Positions 19,595-29,406 are shown, counted from the first letter of the stretch. The stretch: 64,000 bases of DNA from Thalassobaculum litoreum DSM 18839 (GCF_900102465.1 NZ_FNBW01000006.1:186001-250000), one strand, 5' to 3'. Made by a program: numbers and translations. The notes: generated by a model not told the origin, from the letters alone.

Positions 19595-19708
19595 CTAGCC
19601 GGTGGTCTTGGTGGTGGTTTTCGGGGTGACGAACGCGCAGACGCCGGCGCCGGCCGCTTTCGGAGCGGAGCGCAGGAGAAGGTCAGCCAGGGTAGCCATC
19701 GCATTCAT
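19595..19708 (-). CDS. Candidate Thr/Lys-rich leader peptide upstream of asd
   Basis: Short ORF of 37 codons from ATG 19708 (or 34 codons from ATG 19699) ending in TAG. The C-terminus reads AFVTPKTTTKTTG: six Thr (all ACC) and two Lys among the last ten residues, immediately before the stop. Its own stop is 93 bases before the asd ATG. The intervening RNA can form at least two hairpins (CCGGGG/CCCCGG at 19536-19541 and 19550-19555; TCGCG/CGCGA at 19513-19527, next to the asd ribosome site). The residue bias matches products of the aspartate-semialdehyde pathway, as in classical leader peptides such as E. coli thrL. No canonical U-run terminator is visible, so the mechanism is inference. Confidence 0.5.
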   Translation of the reverse strand: MNAMATLADLLLRSAPKAAGAGVCAFVTPKTTTKTTG

Positions 19709-19847
19709 AGCCCGACGTATAGGCGATTTCGCCGGTGTGGGGAAGGGGGCTTGTGGTGGGGGGTGGTTACCCACCCCTCCCAACACCACCGTCATCCTGG
19801 CTTGCGTCAGGACGACGGGGAAGGATGGGAGGATAGGGACCGCCGGA

Positions 19848-20960
19848 TCAGACCAGCTTGTCCAGCTCCTTGAGGATGCTGTCGGTCATGGTCGCGGTGG
19901 AGACCTTGGCCTTGCCCGTGGCCATGATGTCGGCGGTGCGCATGCCGCCGGCCAGCACGTTGTCGATCGCCTTCTCCAGCAGATCGGCGTCCTCGCCCAT
20001 GTCGAAGCTGTAGCGCAGCAGCATGGCGAAGCTCAGCATCTCGGCGATCGGGTTGGCCATGCCCTTGCCGGCGATGTCCGGGGCGGAGCCGTGGACCGGC
20101 TCGTACAGGGCGTGGCGCTTGCCGGTGGTCGGATCCTCCGCCCCCAGCGAGGCCGACGGCAGCATGCCGAGCGAGCCGGTCAGCATCGCGGCACAGTCGG
20201 ACAGGATGTCGCCGAACAGGTTGTCGGTGACGATCACGTCGAACTGCTTCGGCGTGCGGACGAGCTGCATGGCGCAGTTGTCGGCGAACATGTTCTCGTA
20301 TTCCAGGCCCTCGCCCTCGGAGGCGTGCAGGGCGGTCATGACCTGGCGCCAGAGAACGCCGGACATCATGACATTGGCCTTCTCCACCGAGGTCACCTTG
20401 CCGCGGCGCTTGCGGGCGAGGTCGAAGGCGACCCGGCCGATGCGCTCGATCTCCGGCGTGGTGTAGGCCTGGGTGTCGAAACCGCGCTTGCTGCCGTCGG
20501 GCAGATCTTCGATGCCGCGCGGCTCGCAGAAATACACGCCGCCGGTCAGCTCGCGCAGGATCATGATGTCGAGACCTGACACCAGCTCCGGCTTCAGCGA
20601 GGAGTTCTCGACCATGGACGGGAAGACCATCGCCGGACGCAGGTTGGCGAACAGGTCCATTTCCTTGCGCAGGCGCAGCAGGCCGCGCTCCGGCTTCAGC
20701 TCGAACGGCAGGTCGTCGTATTTCGGACCGCCGACCGCGCCGAACAGGACGGCGTCGGCATGGGTGGCGTCGGTCATGGTCTCGTCGGTCAGCGCCGTGC
20801 CGTGGGCGTCGTAGGCCGCACCGCCGACCAGGCCTTCCTCGATGTCGAAGGACACACTGCGCTTCTTCGCCATCCAGTCGACGATCCGCAGGGTCTCGCC
20901 CACGACCTCGGGGCCGATGCCGTCACCCGGCAGCACCAGCAGTTTCTTGTTCGACGCCAT
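19848..20960 (-). CDS. leuB: 3-isopropylmalate dehydrogenase
   Basis: Oxidatively decarboxylates 3-isopropylmalate in leucine synthesis. The 370-residue protein starts [20 protein letters not shown], the family N-terminus, and has the substrate/metal region [27 protein letters not shown] and the NAD-binding [18 protein letters not shown]. It is downstream of leuC and leuD on the same strand but separated from leuD by about 170 bases. A small hairpin built from GTCGTCCTG and CAGGATGAC lies just after its stop, before the leader ORF. Confidence 0.97.
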   Translation of the reverse strand: MASNKKLLVLPGDGIGPEVVGETLRIVDWMAKKRSVSFDIEEGLVGGAAYDAHGTALTDETMTDATHADAVLFGAVGGPKYDDLPFELKPERGLLRLRKEMDLFANLRPAMVFPSMVENSSLKPELVSGLDIMILRELTGGVYFCEPRGIEDLPDGSKRGFDTQAYTTPEIERIGRVAFDLARKRRGKVTSVEKANVMMSGVLWRQVMTALHASEGEGLEYENMFADNCAMQLVRTPKQFDVIVTDNLFGDILSDCAAMLTGSLGMLPSASLGAEDPTTGKRHALYEPVHGSAPDIAGKGMANPIAEMLSFAMLLRYSFDMGEDADLLEKAIDNVLAGGMRTADIMATGKAKVSTATMTDSILKELDKLV

Positions 20961-21129
20961 AACCCGCTTCCCTCCAGAAAACCCTCTTCACCCCGCGCAA
21001 GTCCTTAAACAAAGGGGCGAGGCGAAGCAAACCGGTTGTTTTTCTCGGCCGGCGGGAGGGTGTCCCGCCGGCGCCGTTGTCTATGCGCAGCCCGTTCCGC
21101 CCGGGATCAGGCCCAGAATCGGGCCAGAA

Positions 21130-21735
21130 TCAGGCCCAGGGCGTGGCCGCCTTGCGCTGCTCCTCGAAGCTGTCGATCTTCGAGGCCTGCTGCAGGGTCT
21201 GGCCGATATCGTCGAGACCGTTGATCAGGCAGTGCTTGCGGTGGGGGTCGATCTCGAACGACACGCTCTCGCCGTTCGGACGGCCGATCGTCTGGTTCTC
21301 GAGGTCGATCTCCAGCACCGCGTTGGAGCCCTTGCCGGCATCGTCCATCAGCTCGCGCAGCTGCTCGTGGGTCACCTGGATGGGCAGGATCCCGTTCTTG
21401 AAGCAGTTGTTGTAGAAAATGTCGGCGAAGCTGGTGGAGATCACGCACTTGATGCCGAAATCGAGCAGCGCCCAGGGGGCGTGCTCGCGGCTCGACCCGC
21501 AGCCGAAATTGTCCTCGGCGACGATGACCTGGGCGTTGCGGTACTGCGGCTTGTTCAGCACGAAGTCCGGCTTCTCGCTGCCGTCCTCGTTGTAGCGCAT
21601 CTCGGCGAAGGCGTGCTTGCCCAGGCCGGTCCGCTTGATGGTCTTCAGGTACTGCTTGGGAATGATCATGTCGGTGTCGATATTGATCATGTCCATCGGA
21701 GCGGCGGTGCCGCGCAGCTGGGTGAACTTTTCCAT
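21130..21735 (-). CDS. leuD: 3-isopropylmalate dehydratase small subunit
   Basis: Swivel-domain subunit of isopropylmalate isomerase, pairing with LeuC. The ATG at 21735 has AGGGGAGGA just upstream and starts [20 protein letters not shown], giving 201 residues, the usual length. Family segments [15 protein letters not shown] and [14 protein letters not shown] are present. It begins 20 bases after the leuC stop, clearly in one operon. Confidence 0.97.
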   Translation of the reverse strand: MEKFTQLRGTAAPMDMINIDTDMIIPKQYLKTIKRTGLGKHAFAEMRYNEDGSEKPDFVLNKPQYRNAQVIVAEDNFGCGSSREHAPWALLDFGIKCVISTSFADIFYNNCFKNGILPIQVTHEQLRELMDDAGKGSNAVLEIDLENQTIGRPNGESVSFEIDPHRKHCLINGLDDIGQTLQQASKIDSFEEQRKAATPWA

Positions 21736-21755
21736 TTTTCTTCCTCCCCTTGCGC

Positions 21756-23165
21756 TCAGTTGGCCAGCGCGCGCACGTCGGACAGGTGGCCCGTGACGGC
21801 GGCGGCGGCGGCCATGGAGGGGCTCACCAGATGGGTGCGCCCGCCCGGGCCCTGCCGGCCCTGGAAGTTGCGGTTGGAGGTGGACGCGCAGCGCTCGCCC
21901 GGCTCCAGCTTGTCGGCGTTCATCGCCAGGCACATGGAGCAGCCCGGCTCGCGCCAGTCGAAGCCGGCCTCCTTCAGGATGACGTCGAGGCCTTCCTGCT
22001 CGGCCTGCTCCTTCACCAGGCCGGAGCCCGGAACGACCATGGCGTAGACGCTGTCCGCGACCTTGCGGCCCTTGGCGATCGCCGCGGCTGCGCGGATGTC
22101 TTCGATGCGGCCGTTGGTGCAGGAGCCGATGAAGACCTTGTCGATCTTCACCTCGGTCATCGGCGTGTTCGGCGCCAGGCCCATATAGGCGAGCGAGCGC
22201 TCGATGGAGGCCTTCTTGCCGGGATCGGACTCGGCGGCCGGATCAGGCGTGTGGCCGGTGACCGGGACCACGTCCTGCGGGCTGGTGCCCCAGGTGACCT
22301 GCGGAATGATGTCCTCGGCCTTCAGCACCACTTCCTTGTCGTACCGCGCCCCCTCGTCGGACGGCAGGGTCTTCCAGTATTCCACCGCCAGTTCCCATTC
22401 GCCGCCCTTCGGCGCCATGGGGCGGCCCTTCAGATACGCGAAGGTGGTCTCGTCCGGCGCGATCATGCCGGCGCGGGCTCCGCCCTCGATGGTCATGTTG
22501 CAGACCGTCATGCGGGATTCCATCGACATCTCGCGGATCGCCTCGCCGGCGAACTCCACCACATGGCCGGTACCGCCGGCGGTGCCGATCTTGCCGATGA
22601 TGGCCAGGATCACGTCCTTGGAGGTCACGCCCTCCGGCACCTTGCCCTCGACGGTGATGCGCATGTTCTTGGCCGGCGCCTGCGGCAGGGTCTGGGTGGC
22701 GAGCACATGCTCGACCTCCGACGTGCCGATGCCGAAGGCCAGCGACCCGAAGGCGCCGTGGGTGGCGGTGTGGCTGTCGCCGCACACGATGGTCATGCCC
22801 GGCAGGGTGAAGCCCTGCTCCGGGCCGATGATGTGGACGATGCCCTGGCGGACATCCAACACGGGGAAATACGGGACGCCGAAATCCTTGACGTTCTTCT
22901 CCAGGGTCTCGACCTGGATGCGGCTTTCCTCGTCCGCGATCCCCTTGGAGCGGTCGGAGGTCGGCACGTTGTGGTCGGCGACCGCGAGGGTCAGGTCGGG
23001 CCGGCGCACCTTGCGGCCGGCGAGCTTCAGGCCCTCGAAGGCCTGCGGGCTGGTGACCTCATGGACCAGGTGGCGGTCGATATAGATGAGACAGCTTCCG
23101 TCCTCCTGGACGTCCACCAGATGGCTTTGCCAGATCTTGTCGAACAGCGTGCGGGGCGTCGCCAT
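21756..23165 (-). CDS. leuC: 3-isopropylmalate dehydratase large subunit
   Basis: Aconitase-family [4Fe-4S] subunit of isopropylmalate isomerase. The 469-residue protein has the three cluster cysteines Cys349 (FIGSCTNGR), Cys409 and Cys412 (GCSMCLAMN), and the [13 protein letters not shown] substrate loop at about 128-140. The ATG at 23165 is preceded by AGGAGG. It is the first gene of the leuCD unit and divergent from the TauE-type permease gene. I looked for a Leu-rich leader upstream and saw none. Confidence 0.97.
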   Translation of the reverse strand: MATPRTLFDKIWQSHLVDVQEDGSCLIYIDRHLVHEVTSPQAFEGLKLAGRKVRRPDLTLAVADHNVPTSDRSKGIADEESRIQVETLEKNVKDFGVPYFPVLDVRQGIVHIIGPEQGFTLPGMTIVCGDSHTATHGAFGSLAFGIGTSEVEHVLATQTLPQAPAKNMRITVEGKVPEGVTSKDVILAIIGKIGTAGGTGHVVEFAGEAIREMSMESRMTVCNMTIEGGARAGMIAPDETTFAYLKGRPMAPKGGEWELAVEYWKTLPSDEGARYDKEVVLKAEDIIPQVTWGTSPQDVVPVTGHTPDPAAESDPGKKASIERSLAYMGLAPNTPMTEVKIDKVFIGSCTNGRIEDIRAAAAIAKGRKVADSVYAMVVPGSGLVKEQAEQEGLDVILKEAGFDWREPGCSMCLAMNADKLEPGERCASTSNRNFQGRQGPGGRTHLVSPSMAAAAAVTGHLSDVRALAN

Positions 23166-23423
23166 GGCTGCCGGTTCCTCCTAAAGCATGGGGGCCGCCC
23201 GGGTCCGGAGCATCGGGGGCTCCGGCGGTGGCCGGTCTCTCTCTTGCGTCGTCTCGCGTTCCGTTGGCCGGAACGGCTTGTTTCGAGCGCCGGACTGTAC
23301 AAGGACGCGGGTTGCAGGCAAACCGTGAAACGCGCAAGAACGCTTTGCACGGGGGCGGTTTCGCGTCTGATTCGTTCTTCACCTGCCTTCGCATCCTTCC
23401 CGACGACCATTCGAGCCGCCCAC

Positions 23424-24167
23424 ATGACGGAAATGCTGTCCGATCTCGATCCGCCGCTGCTGGTCCTCACCATCTGCGCCGCCTTCCTGGCCGGCGCGGT
23501 CCGCGGCTTCGCCGGGTTCGGGTCGGCCCTGGTGCTGGCGCCCGTGCTGGCCCTGGTCTACGGGCCGACGGTGGCGGTGCCGGTCATGTCGGTACTGCAG
23601 GTCCCGATCCTCTACCAGGTCACCAAGATCGCCATGCGCGAGACCAACTGGAAGCGCACCGCGCCGATGGCGGCGACGGCGCTGGTGTCGATCCCGCTGG
23701 GCGCGGCTGTGCTGAAGAGCCTGGACCCGGAGATGTTGCGCATCGGCATCTCGGTGATCGTGCTGACCCTGGCGGCGGTGATGGCGGTGGGCGGCCTGCC
23801 CCGGGTCGCCCGCACCCGCACCCGCGACATCGTGGCGGCGTCGACCGCGGGGGCGATGGGCGGGGCGACCGGCATCGGCGGGCCGCCGCTGGTGCTGTAT
23901 TTCCTGGCGACGGCCGAGCCGGCGCGCCAGGTGCGCGGCGACCTCTCGGGCTATTTCCTGGTCACCGGCATCGTCGGCCTGGCGACCTATTTCCTCTACG
24001 GCCTGATCACGCTGAAGGCGCTGACGATCGGCGGCATCCTGGCGGTGCCGCATTTCGCCGGCATGTCCTTCGGCGGCTTCCTGTTCCCGCGGGCGAGCGA
24101 GAAGACCTTCCGCTGGATCGCGCTGACGATCCTCGCCTGTGTCGGGGTGGGGACGCTGCTGAAGTAG
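23424..24167 (+). CDS. TauE/SafE (TSUP) family sulfite exporter-like permease
   Basis: A 247-residue integral membrane protein with about eight helices. The two-repeat TSUP pattern is visible: RGFAGFGSALVLAPVLALVYGP in the first half and GAMGGATGIGGPPLVLYFLA in the second. Members export small sulfur or organic anions, but the substrate is unknown here. The ATG at 23424 is chosen because upstream codons are only an antisense shadow of leuC. It sits on the opposite strand between rplS and leuC. Confidence 0.9.
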   Translation: MTEMLSDLDPPLLVLTICAAFLAGAVRGFAGFGSALVLAPVLALVYGPTVAVPVMSVLQVPILYQVTKIAMRETNWKRTAPMAATALVSIPLGAAVLKSLDPEMLRIGISVIVLTLAAVMAVGGLPRVARTRTRDIVAASTAGAMGGATGIGGPPLVLYFLATAEPARQVRGDLSGYFLVTGIVGLATYFLYGLITLKALTIGGILAVPHFAGMSFGGFLFPRASEKTFRWIALTILACVGVGTLLK

Positions 24168-24198
24168 GGGCATCTCCCTCGTTCCCCACGCCCTCGCG

Positions 24199-24310
24199 CA
24201 CTCCCCGGATTCATTCCGGGGCCTACGCCCAGGTGCGCTTGGACGTTCCTTTGCTCACTCGAGCGCCCGTTCGGGCTGACCCGTGGGCCCCGGAATGAAT
24301 CCGGGGAGTG
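24199..24310. repeat. Double-hairpin intergenic repeat, copy 2
   Basis: Arms 24199-24223 and 24286-24310 are perfect 25-base reverse complements, each internally CCCCGGA-TTCAT-TCCGGGG. Compared with copy 1, the centre changes from TTTAT to TTCAT, and the opposite arm changes with it. It lies between the convergent permease gene and rplS. Confidence 0.85.
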
Positions 24311-24340
24311 TGAGAAGAGGAAAACGGAGAGCCTCCAAAC

Positions 24341-24373
24341 GAAAAACGCCGCGACCCTCGTGGGATCGCGGCG
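24341..24373 (-). terminator. Intrinsic terminator after rplS
   Basis: Read on the minus strand: CGCCGCGA, then CCC-ACGA-GGG inside, then TCGCGGCG followed by TTTTTC. The long GC stem plus five T residues is the clearest intrinsic terminator in the window and lies 34 bases after the rplS stop. Confidence 0.85.
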
Positions 24374-24406
24374 CTTTCGTATGGGTAACCCGAGTGAACG
24401 GGAGGC

Positions 24407-24886
24407 TTACGCCTCGGCGTTGCTCTCGGCGGCCTTCGCCTCGCGGGCGGCGGCCTGAGCGGCCTTGTTGGCGGCCTTCGCCTCGGCGGCGGTGGCGCGC
24501 TCGGCGGCGGCCAGCTTGCCGGCGTAGCCGGTGGTCTTCTCGGCGATACGGGCCGACTTACCGGTGCGGCCACGCAGGTAGTACAGCTTCGCGCGACGGA
24601 CCTTGCCGCGGCGCATCACCTCGATGCCGGCGATCCGCGGGGAATACAGCGGGAACACACGCTCCACACCCTCGCCGTAGGAGATCTTGCGGACGGTGAA
24701 GGAGGAGTTCAGGCCGTCGTTGCTGCGGCCGATGCAGACGCCCTCGAAGGCCTGGATACGCTCACGCGTGCCTTCGACCACCTTCACGTCGACGCGCACG
24801 GTGTCGCCCGGGGCGAACTCGGGGATGGTGCGGTCCGCGCTCAGCTTCTCGACCTGCTCTTTGTTGAGCTGCTCGATGATGTTCAT
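24407..24886 (-). CDS. rplS: 50S ribosomal protein L19
   Basis: Large-subunit protein at the 30S interface. The ATG at 24886 ([14 protein letters not shown]) follows GGAGACGAAGCC and gives 159 residues. The conserved core ends near residue 120 ([12 protein letters not shown]). It is followed by an unusual tail of about 35 residues rich in Ala, Lys and Glu. It is the last gene of the rpsP-rimM-trmD-rplS operon, with the terminator just downstream. Longer upstream codons in the same frame overlap the spacer to trmD and are not used. Confidence 0.96.
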   Translation of the reverse strand: MNIIEQLNKEQVEKLSADRTIPEFAPGDTVRVDVKVVEGTRERIQAFEGVCIGRSNDGLNSSFTVRKISYGEGVERVFPLYSPRIAGIEVMRRGKVRRAKLYYLRGRTGKSARIAEKTTGYAGKLAAAERATAAEAKAANKAAQAAAREAKAAESNAEA

Positions 24887-24958
24887 GGCTTCGTCTCCGT
24901 CTCGAGGCCGGCTCGAACTCGGTCCGGCGGTTGGTCCCGTTGTCATCGGCCGCCTGGT

Positions 24959-25735
24959 CTATCGACCTTCGGCCTGGTCCTTGTTCCTGCAGTAGCGCGC
25001 CCAGAGGTCCGGTCGCCGCTCCCGCGTGATGGTCTCCGCTTCCCGGCGCCGCCATGCCTTCACGTTGGCATGGTGCCCGCTGGTCAGCACCTCGGGGACG
25101 GTCCTGCCGTTCCAGTCCCGAGGCTGGGTGTAGAGGGGATACTCCAGCAGCCCCTCTTCGAAACTCTCCTCGGCCAACCCGTCGGCCGCGCCCATGACGC
25201 CGGGCAGCAGACGGATCACCGCATCCATCATCGCCAGTGCCGCCGGCTCGCCGCCGGACAACACGAAATCCCCGAGGCTGACCTCCTCAAGGTCGCGGGC
25301 GGCGATCACCCGCTCGTCCAGTCCCTCGTAGCGCCCGCAGACGATCACCGCTCCCGGTTCCGCCGCCAACGCCTTCGCCCGCGCCTGGTCAAAGCGCCGT
25401 CCACGCGGGCTGAGGTAGAGCCGCGGACCCGGTCTGTCCTCCACCGCCGCCAATGCCGCATCTACGACATCCGGGCGCATAACCATACCGGTACCCCCGC
25501 CGAACGGGGTATCGTCCACGGAGCGGTGCTTATCTCGCGCGAAGTCCCGGATGTCCAGCGTTTTCAGACTCCATACGCCGGAATTCAGGGCCTTTCCCGC
25601 GAGCGACAGGCCGAGCGGTCCCGGAAACATCTCCGGGAACAGCGTCAGTACCGTGGCCTGCCACCCGCCGGTCGCGCCGTCGGATGAAAGGGCCTCGGAC
25701 TGCCGCTCCACCTGCGGCCCGCTCCGCTCGTCCAC
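24959..25735 (-). CDS. trmD: tRNA (guanine-N1)-methyltransferase
   Basis: SPOUT-class enzyme that methylates G37 of tRNAs to prevent frameshifting. The 258-residue protein shows [28 protein letters not shown], the knot segment [12 protein letters not shown] and [15 protein letters not shown], then the [17 protein letters not shown] end. About 24 residues precede the usual start of homology, so a shorter start is possible but no better ATG is visible. It lies 9 bases from rimM. Confidence 0.96.
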   Translation of the reverse strand: MDERSGPQVERQSEALSSDGATGGWQATVLTLFPEMFPGPLGLSLAGKALNSGVWSLKTLDIRDFARDKHRSVDDTPFGGGTGMVMRPDVVDAALAAVEDRPGPRLYLSPRGRRFDQARAKALAAEPGAVIVCGRYEGLDERVIAARDLEEVSLGDFVLSGGEPAALAMMDAVIRLLPGVMGAADGLAEESFEEGLLEYPLYTQPRDWNGRTVPEVLTSGHHANVKAWRRREAETITRERRPDLWARYCRNKDQAEGR

Positions 25736-25744
25736 ACCGCACTC

Positions 25745-26329
25745 CTATTCTTCTTCCGCCGGGTTTTCCGGCGCGTCCTTTTCCGGCGCGTCCTTTTCTG
25801 GCGCGTCGTCCAGAGCGCCTTCCGGCGGATCGACCACCATCCGGCGCGCCTCCAGATCGACCGTGGGGACGATCTGCTCGGTGAAGGGCAGCATCCGCGC
25901 CTTGCCGTCCTCGCCGCGGAACTCCAGGAGGTCGCCCGCGCCGAAATCGTAGAGCGCGGAGACCCGACCCAGAGGGGTGCCGTCGGTGGCGACAACGTCC
26001 ATGCCGATCAGGTCGGCATGATAGAAGCTGCCGTCTTCCGGCTCGGGCAGCGCGTCGCGCGCCACATACAGCCGCTCGCCCTTCAGGGCTTCGGCGGCGT
26101 TGCGGTCGCCGACCCCGTCCAGGGCGACGATCACCTGACCCTTGGCCTCCCCGGTAACCCGCAGGGTGAACCGCCGCTGCCCGGTCTCGTCCTCGACGGG
26201 TCCGTAGGCGGCGATGTCCGCCGGCACCTCGGTGAAGGGCTTCACCTTCACCAGGCCCCGGACCCCGTGCGGGCCGGTGATGGCCCCGAGACAGACGCGT
26301 GCGCTCATGGCGGCGGTCTCTGCGAGCAT
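25745..26329 (-). CDS. rimM: Ribosome maturation factor RimM
   Basis: Assembly factor for the 30S head that binds S19. The 194-residue protein has an N-terminal RimM domain (VCLGAITGPHGVRGLVKVKPFTE) and a PRC-barrel C-domain (SFYHADLIGMDVVATDGTPLG, ending MLPFTEQIVPTVDLEARRMV). It finishes with an acidic tail in which EKDAP is repeated, encoded by an imperfect 15-bp tandem repeat near 25765-25810. It starts 8 bases after rpsP. Confidence 0.95.
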   Translation of the reverse strand: MLAETAAMSARVCLGAITGPHGVRGLVKVKPFTEVPADIAAYGPVEDETGQRRFTLRVTGEAKGQVIVALDGVGDRNAAEALKGERLYVARDALPEPEDGSFYHADLIGMDVVATDGTPLGRVSALYDFGAGDLLEFRGEDGKARMLPFTEQIVPTVDLEARRMVVDPPEGALDDAPEKDAPEKDAPENPAEEE

Positions 26330-26337
26330 GGCAGGCC

Positions 26338-26775
26338 TCAGGCCTCGGCCTTCTCTTCCTCGGCCGGAGCTTCTTCAGCCGGGGCCTCTTCGGCGGCCGG
26401 CTCAGCGGCGGCGGCGGCAGCAGCCTCGGCGGCTTCGGCGGCCTTCGCGGCTTCCTCAGCCTCGCGCTCGGCGCGCTTCTTGCCCGGCGCGGCCTTCTTG
26501 GTCTGTTCGGCCCAGACGAACGGATCCATCACGCCGGCCTTGCCCAGCAGCTTGTGGACGCGGTCGGTGGCCAGCGCGCCGACGGAGAGCCAATGCTTGA
26601 TCCGGTCTTCCTTGACGATCAGGCGGTGCTCATGGTCCTGCGGCAGCATCGGGTTGTAGGTGCCGAGCTTCTCGACGAAGCGGCCGTCGCGCGGCGAGGT
26701 CGCCTCGGCGACGACGATCCGGTAGAACGGGCGCTTCTTGGCGCCGCCGCGGGACAGGCGGATACGAAGTGACAT
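26338..26775 (-). CDS. rpsP: 30S ribosomal protein S16
   Basis: Small-subunit assembly protein. The first 80 or so residues are canonical ([44 protein letters not shown]). The 145-residue total is far longer than the 80-90 of E. coli-type S16 because of a C-terminal tail of about 45-50 residues made almost only of Ala and Glu with PAEE repeats. AT-rich DNA just upstream (26776-26836) with GAAAGGAACG before the ATG probably carries the ribosome site and perhaps a promoter. Confidence 0.96.
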   Translation of the reverse strand: MSLRIRLSRGGAKKRPFYRIVVAEATSPRDGRFVEKLGTYNPMLPQDHEHRLIVKEDRIKHWLSVGALATDRVHKLLGKAGVMDPFVWAEQTKKAAPGKKRAEREAEEAAKAAEAAEAAAAAAAEPAAEEAPAEEAPAEEEKAEA

Positions 26776-26836
26776 TGTCGTTCCTTTCTCAGTACATTCT
26801 TTAGTTTGTTCAATGCGTTAATCGTGATCCGGCAGG

Positions 26837-28333
26837 CTATTTGCGCTTGCCGGGAAATCCTGGGGGCAGGCCGGGGAGCCGCGGGCCGCCGAGACCGGGC
26901 ATGCCGCCCATCCCACCGCCGGGGGAGCCACCCATGCCGCCGCCCATGCCGCCGGACGGCAGTTTCGGCATCTCGCCCGGGGCCGGCATGCCACCGCCGC
27001 CGCCCATCAGGCCCTTCATCATGCCCTTGCCGCCCATCTTGCCGACCTTCTTCATCATCTTCGCCATTTCCATATGGCTCTTCAGAAGGCGGTTGATGTC
27101 CTGCACCTCGGTGCCCGATCCGGCGGCGACACGGCGCTTGCGCGAGGCGTTCATCACCCGCGGATTGACCCGCTCGGCCTTGGTCATCGAGGAGATGATG
27201 GCTTCCTGCCGCTTGAGCTGGCCGTCGTCGATATTGGCGCCGGCGAGCTGTTTCTGCAGCTTGCCCACCCCCGGCAGCATGCCGAGCACGCCGCCCAGCC
27301 CGCCGAGATTGCGGAGCTGCTTGAGCTGGGACGCCATGTCGTCGAGCGTGAAGGTGCCCTTCATCATCCGCTCGGCCATCTTCTCGGCCTCGTCGGCCTC
27401 GATGGTCTGGGCGGCCTTCTCGACCAGGGAGACGACGTCGCCCATGCCGAGGATGCGCCCGGCGATCCGCTCGGGGTGGAAGTCCTCCAGGTCGCCGACC
27501 TTCTCGCCGACGCCCAGCGCCTTGATCGGCTTGCCGGTGACGCCGCGCATGGACAGTGCCGCACCGCCGCGGCTGTCGCCGTCGACGCGGGTCAGGATGA
27601 TGCCGGTGATACCGACGCGCTCGTCGAAATTGGTGGCGGTGGTGACCGCATCCTGGCCGGTCAGCGCATCGGCGACCAGCAGGACCTCGTGCGGGTTGAC
27701 GGCGTCGCGCACGGCGCGGGCCTCGGCCATCAGCCCCTCGTCGATCGAGGTGCGGCCGGCGGTGTCGAGCATGACCACGTCGTAGCCCTGCAGGCGGCCG
27801 GCGGTCATCGCCCGCTTGGCGATGGTCAGCGCGGTCTCGCCCTGGACGATCGGCAGGGTGTCGACGCCGACCTGTTCGCCCAGGGTGCGCAGCTGCTCGC
27901 GCGCCGCCGGGCGGGTGACGTCGAGCGACGCCATCAGCACCTTCTTGCGGTCGCGCTCGGTCAGGCGCTTGGCCAGCTTGGCGGTGGTGGTGGTCTTACC
28001 GCCGCCCTGCAGGCCGACCATCAGGATCGGCACCGGGGCCACGGCGTTCAGGTTCACCGCCTGGCTGTCGGAACCCAGCGTGGCGACCAGCTCGTCATGG
28101 ACGATCTTGACGACCATCTGGCCCGGGGTGACCGACTTGATCACCTCCTGGCCGATGGCGCGCTCGCGCACCCTGTCGATGAAGGACTTCACCACCGGCA
28201 GGGCGACGTCGGCCTCGAGCAGCGCCACGCGCACTTCGCGCATGGCGGTCGACACGTCGCTTTCGCTCAGTGCGCCGCGTTTCTTCAGGCGGTCGAAGAC
28301 CGACCCAAGACGCTCGCTCAATCCCTCGAACAC
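26837..28333 (-). CDS. ffh: Signal recognition particle protein Ffh (SRP54)
   Basis: GTPase that, with 4.5S RNA, targets inner-membrane proteins to FtsY and the translocon. The 498-residue protein has the N domain, the G domain with P-loop GLQGGGKTTTTAKLA (about 107-121), the DTAGR motif and TRVDGDSRGGAALS. A C-terminal M domain follows (about 325 to the end), containing TKAERVNPRVMNASRKRRVAAGSG. The end is a Met/Gly/Pro-rich tail. It is upstream of rpsP on the same strand, the common alphaproteobacterial arrangement. Confidence 0.96.
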   Translation of the reverse strand: MFEGLSERLGSVFDRLKKRGALSESDVSTAMREVRVALLEADVALPVVKSFIDRVRERAIGQEVIKSVTPGQMVVKIVHDELVATLGSDSQAVNLNAVAPVPILMVGLQGGGKTTTTAKLAKRLTERDRKKVLMASLDVTRPAAREQLRTLGEQVGVDTLPIVQGETALTIAKRAMTAGRLQGYDVVMLDTAGRTSIDEGLMAEARAVRDAVNPHEVLLVADALTGQDAVTTATNFDERVGITGIILTRVDGDSRGGAALSMRGVTGKPIKALGVGEKVGDLEDFHPERIAGRILGMGDVVSLVEKAAQTIEADEAEKMAERMMKGTFTLDDMASQLKQLRNLGGLGGVLGMLPGVGKLQKQLAGANIDDGQLKRQEAIISSMTKAERVNPRVMNASRKRRVAAGSGTEVQDINRLLKSHMEMAKMMKKVGKMGGKGMMKGLMGGGGGMPAPGEMPKLPSGGMGGGMGGSPGGGMGGMPGLGGPRLPGLPPGFPGKRK

Positions 28334-28529
28334 GTCGTCACCCGTGGTGCGTTACGGTCGAAACCTAATGGTGTTGTCCCAAACGGAAACGCGCCCGTGC
28401 TCGAACCCTCGAGGACGGACGGAACCCGTTAAGGTCTCGGCGGCCGAAGCTGTGCCAAGAAGCGCACTGTGTACGGGCAACCGCCCGCGGAGTCAAGGAT
28501 GCGGCGGAAGGGGGAGGCTAAAGCCGCCG

Positions 28530-28874
28530 TCAGCGGCTCAGCATGGCGATCAGTTCCTGATTCTTGTCCCGCGCGATGCCGGGGATGAGGAACAGGTCGA
28601 GGAACCACCAGATCGCCGGGATCAGCAGCAGGAAGCCGAACACGCCGAAGGTGATGCTGGAGAGGGCGCCGAAGATCACCCACATGCCGAGCATGACCAG
28701 CGCGCTCTTCACCGCACCCAGATAGAACCGGTGAACCGCGAAGGTGCCGAGGAAGAACCAGAGCAGATAGGCGATCAGCACGGACTTCTTGTTGGCGTCA
28801 TACTGCATGATCCGCTCGGCCTCGCCGGAGGGACCGTAATAGCCGTTCGTGCGATCCGGCGACGTGTCGGTCAT
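28530..28874 (-). CDS. TM2 domain membrane protein
   Basis: A 114-residue protein. A polar N-terminus with SGEAERIMQYDANKKS leads into the TM2 pattern: first helix LIAYLLWFFLGTFAVHRFYLG, then a second helical region (ALVMLGMWVIFGALSS) and a third (FGFLLLIPAIWWFLDLFLIPG). The HRFYLG signature between helices identifies the family. Function unknown; located upstream of ffh on the same strand with about 195 bases between. Confidence 0.88.
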   Translation of the reverse strand: MTDTSPDRTNGYYGPSGEAERIMQYDANKKSVLIAYLLWFFLGTFAVHRFYLGAVKSALVMLGMWVIFGALSSITFGVFGFLLLIPAIWWFLDLFLIPGIARDKNQELIAMLSR

Positions 28875-29106
28875 CGTGCGCTTCCTCTATCTCTCTTGCG
28901 TTGTCCAACTATTCATATGGGGATGCGGATCAAATCCGCAAAACAGCATGGCCGCTCCGCGTCCGGCGCATGGGTTCCCCTCTTTCAAGACCGGGCATAG
29001 CAGAGGATATTCCACGCCGCGATCTGGGGAGCCCGGCGACTGTGTCCGGCGATAACCGGGGCGCGCCGCGCCGCACGCGCGACCGGGCCGGGAGGCCCTT
29101 CCCCAA

Positions 29107-29406
29107 ATGACGTTCCAAATCATCCGCACCGCCGTCTTTGCGGCGCTCGCGCTTGCGTTCGTCTCCACCGCCGCCTCCGCCGCCGGCAATACCAATCGCG
29201 GCCTCGCGCCGGCGACCGACGCCAAGACCTGCGGCCAGCTCATCAAAGACACCCGCGAGATGCTGAACGAGACCGAGGTCACCGAAGAGACCGACAAGGC
29301 GGTCGAGGCGATGATCAAGGAGGCCGATGCCCAGTGCAAGGCGAGCGACTTCGGCACGGCCACCGACACCGTCGTCCAGGCGCGCGCCCTGCTGACCAAG
29401 GAATAA
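29107..29406 (+). CDS. Small secreted protein, unknown function
   Basis: A 99-residue protein with a clear Sec signal peptide (residues 1-25, FAALALAFVSTAASAAG) and a mature part of about 73 residues that is mostly helical and acidic, with two cysteines (TCGQLI and DAQCKASD) that could form a disulfide. I do not recognise a family. It stands alone between a minus-strand TM2 gene and a minus-strand monooxygenase gene. Confidence 0.75.
   Translation: MTFQIIRTAVFAALALAFVSTAASAAGNTNRGLAPATDAKTCGQLIKDTREMLNETEVTEETDKAVEAMIKEADAQCKASDFGTATDTVVQARALLTKE

Noticed and set aside
23166-23423. Leucine attenuator upstream of leuC
   Set aside because: I saw no short ORF with a run of Leu codons in this divergent region, only a small GTTCCG/CGGAAC hairpin.
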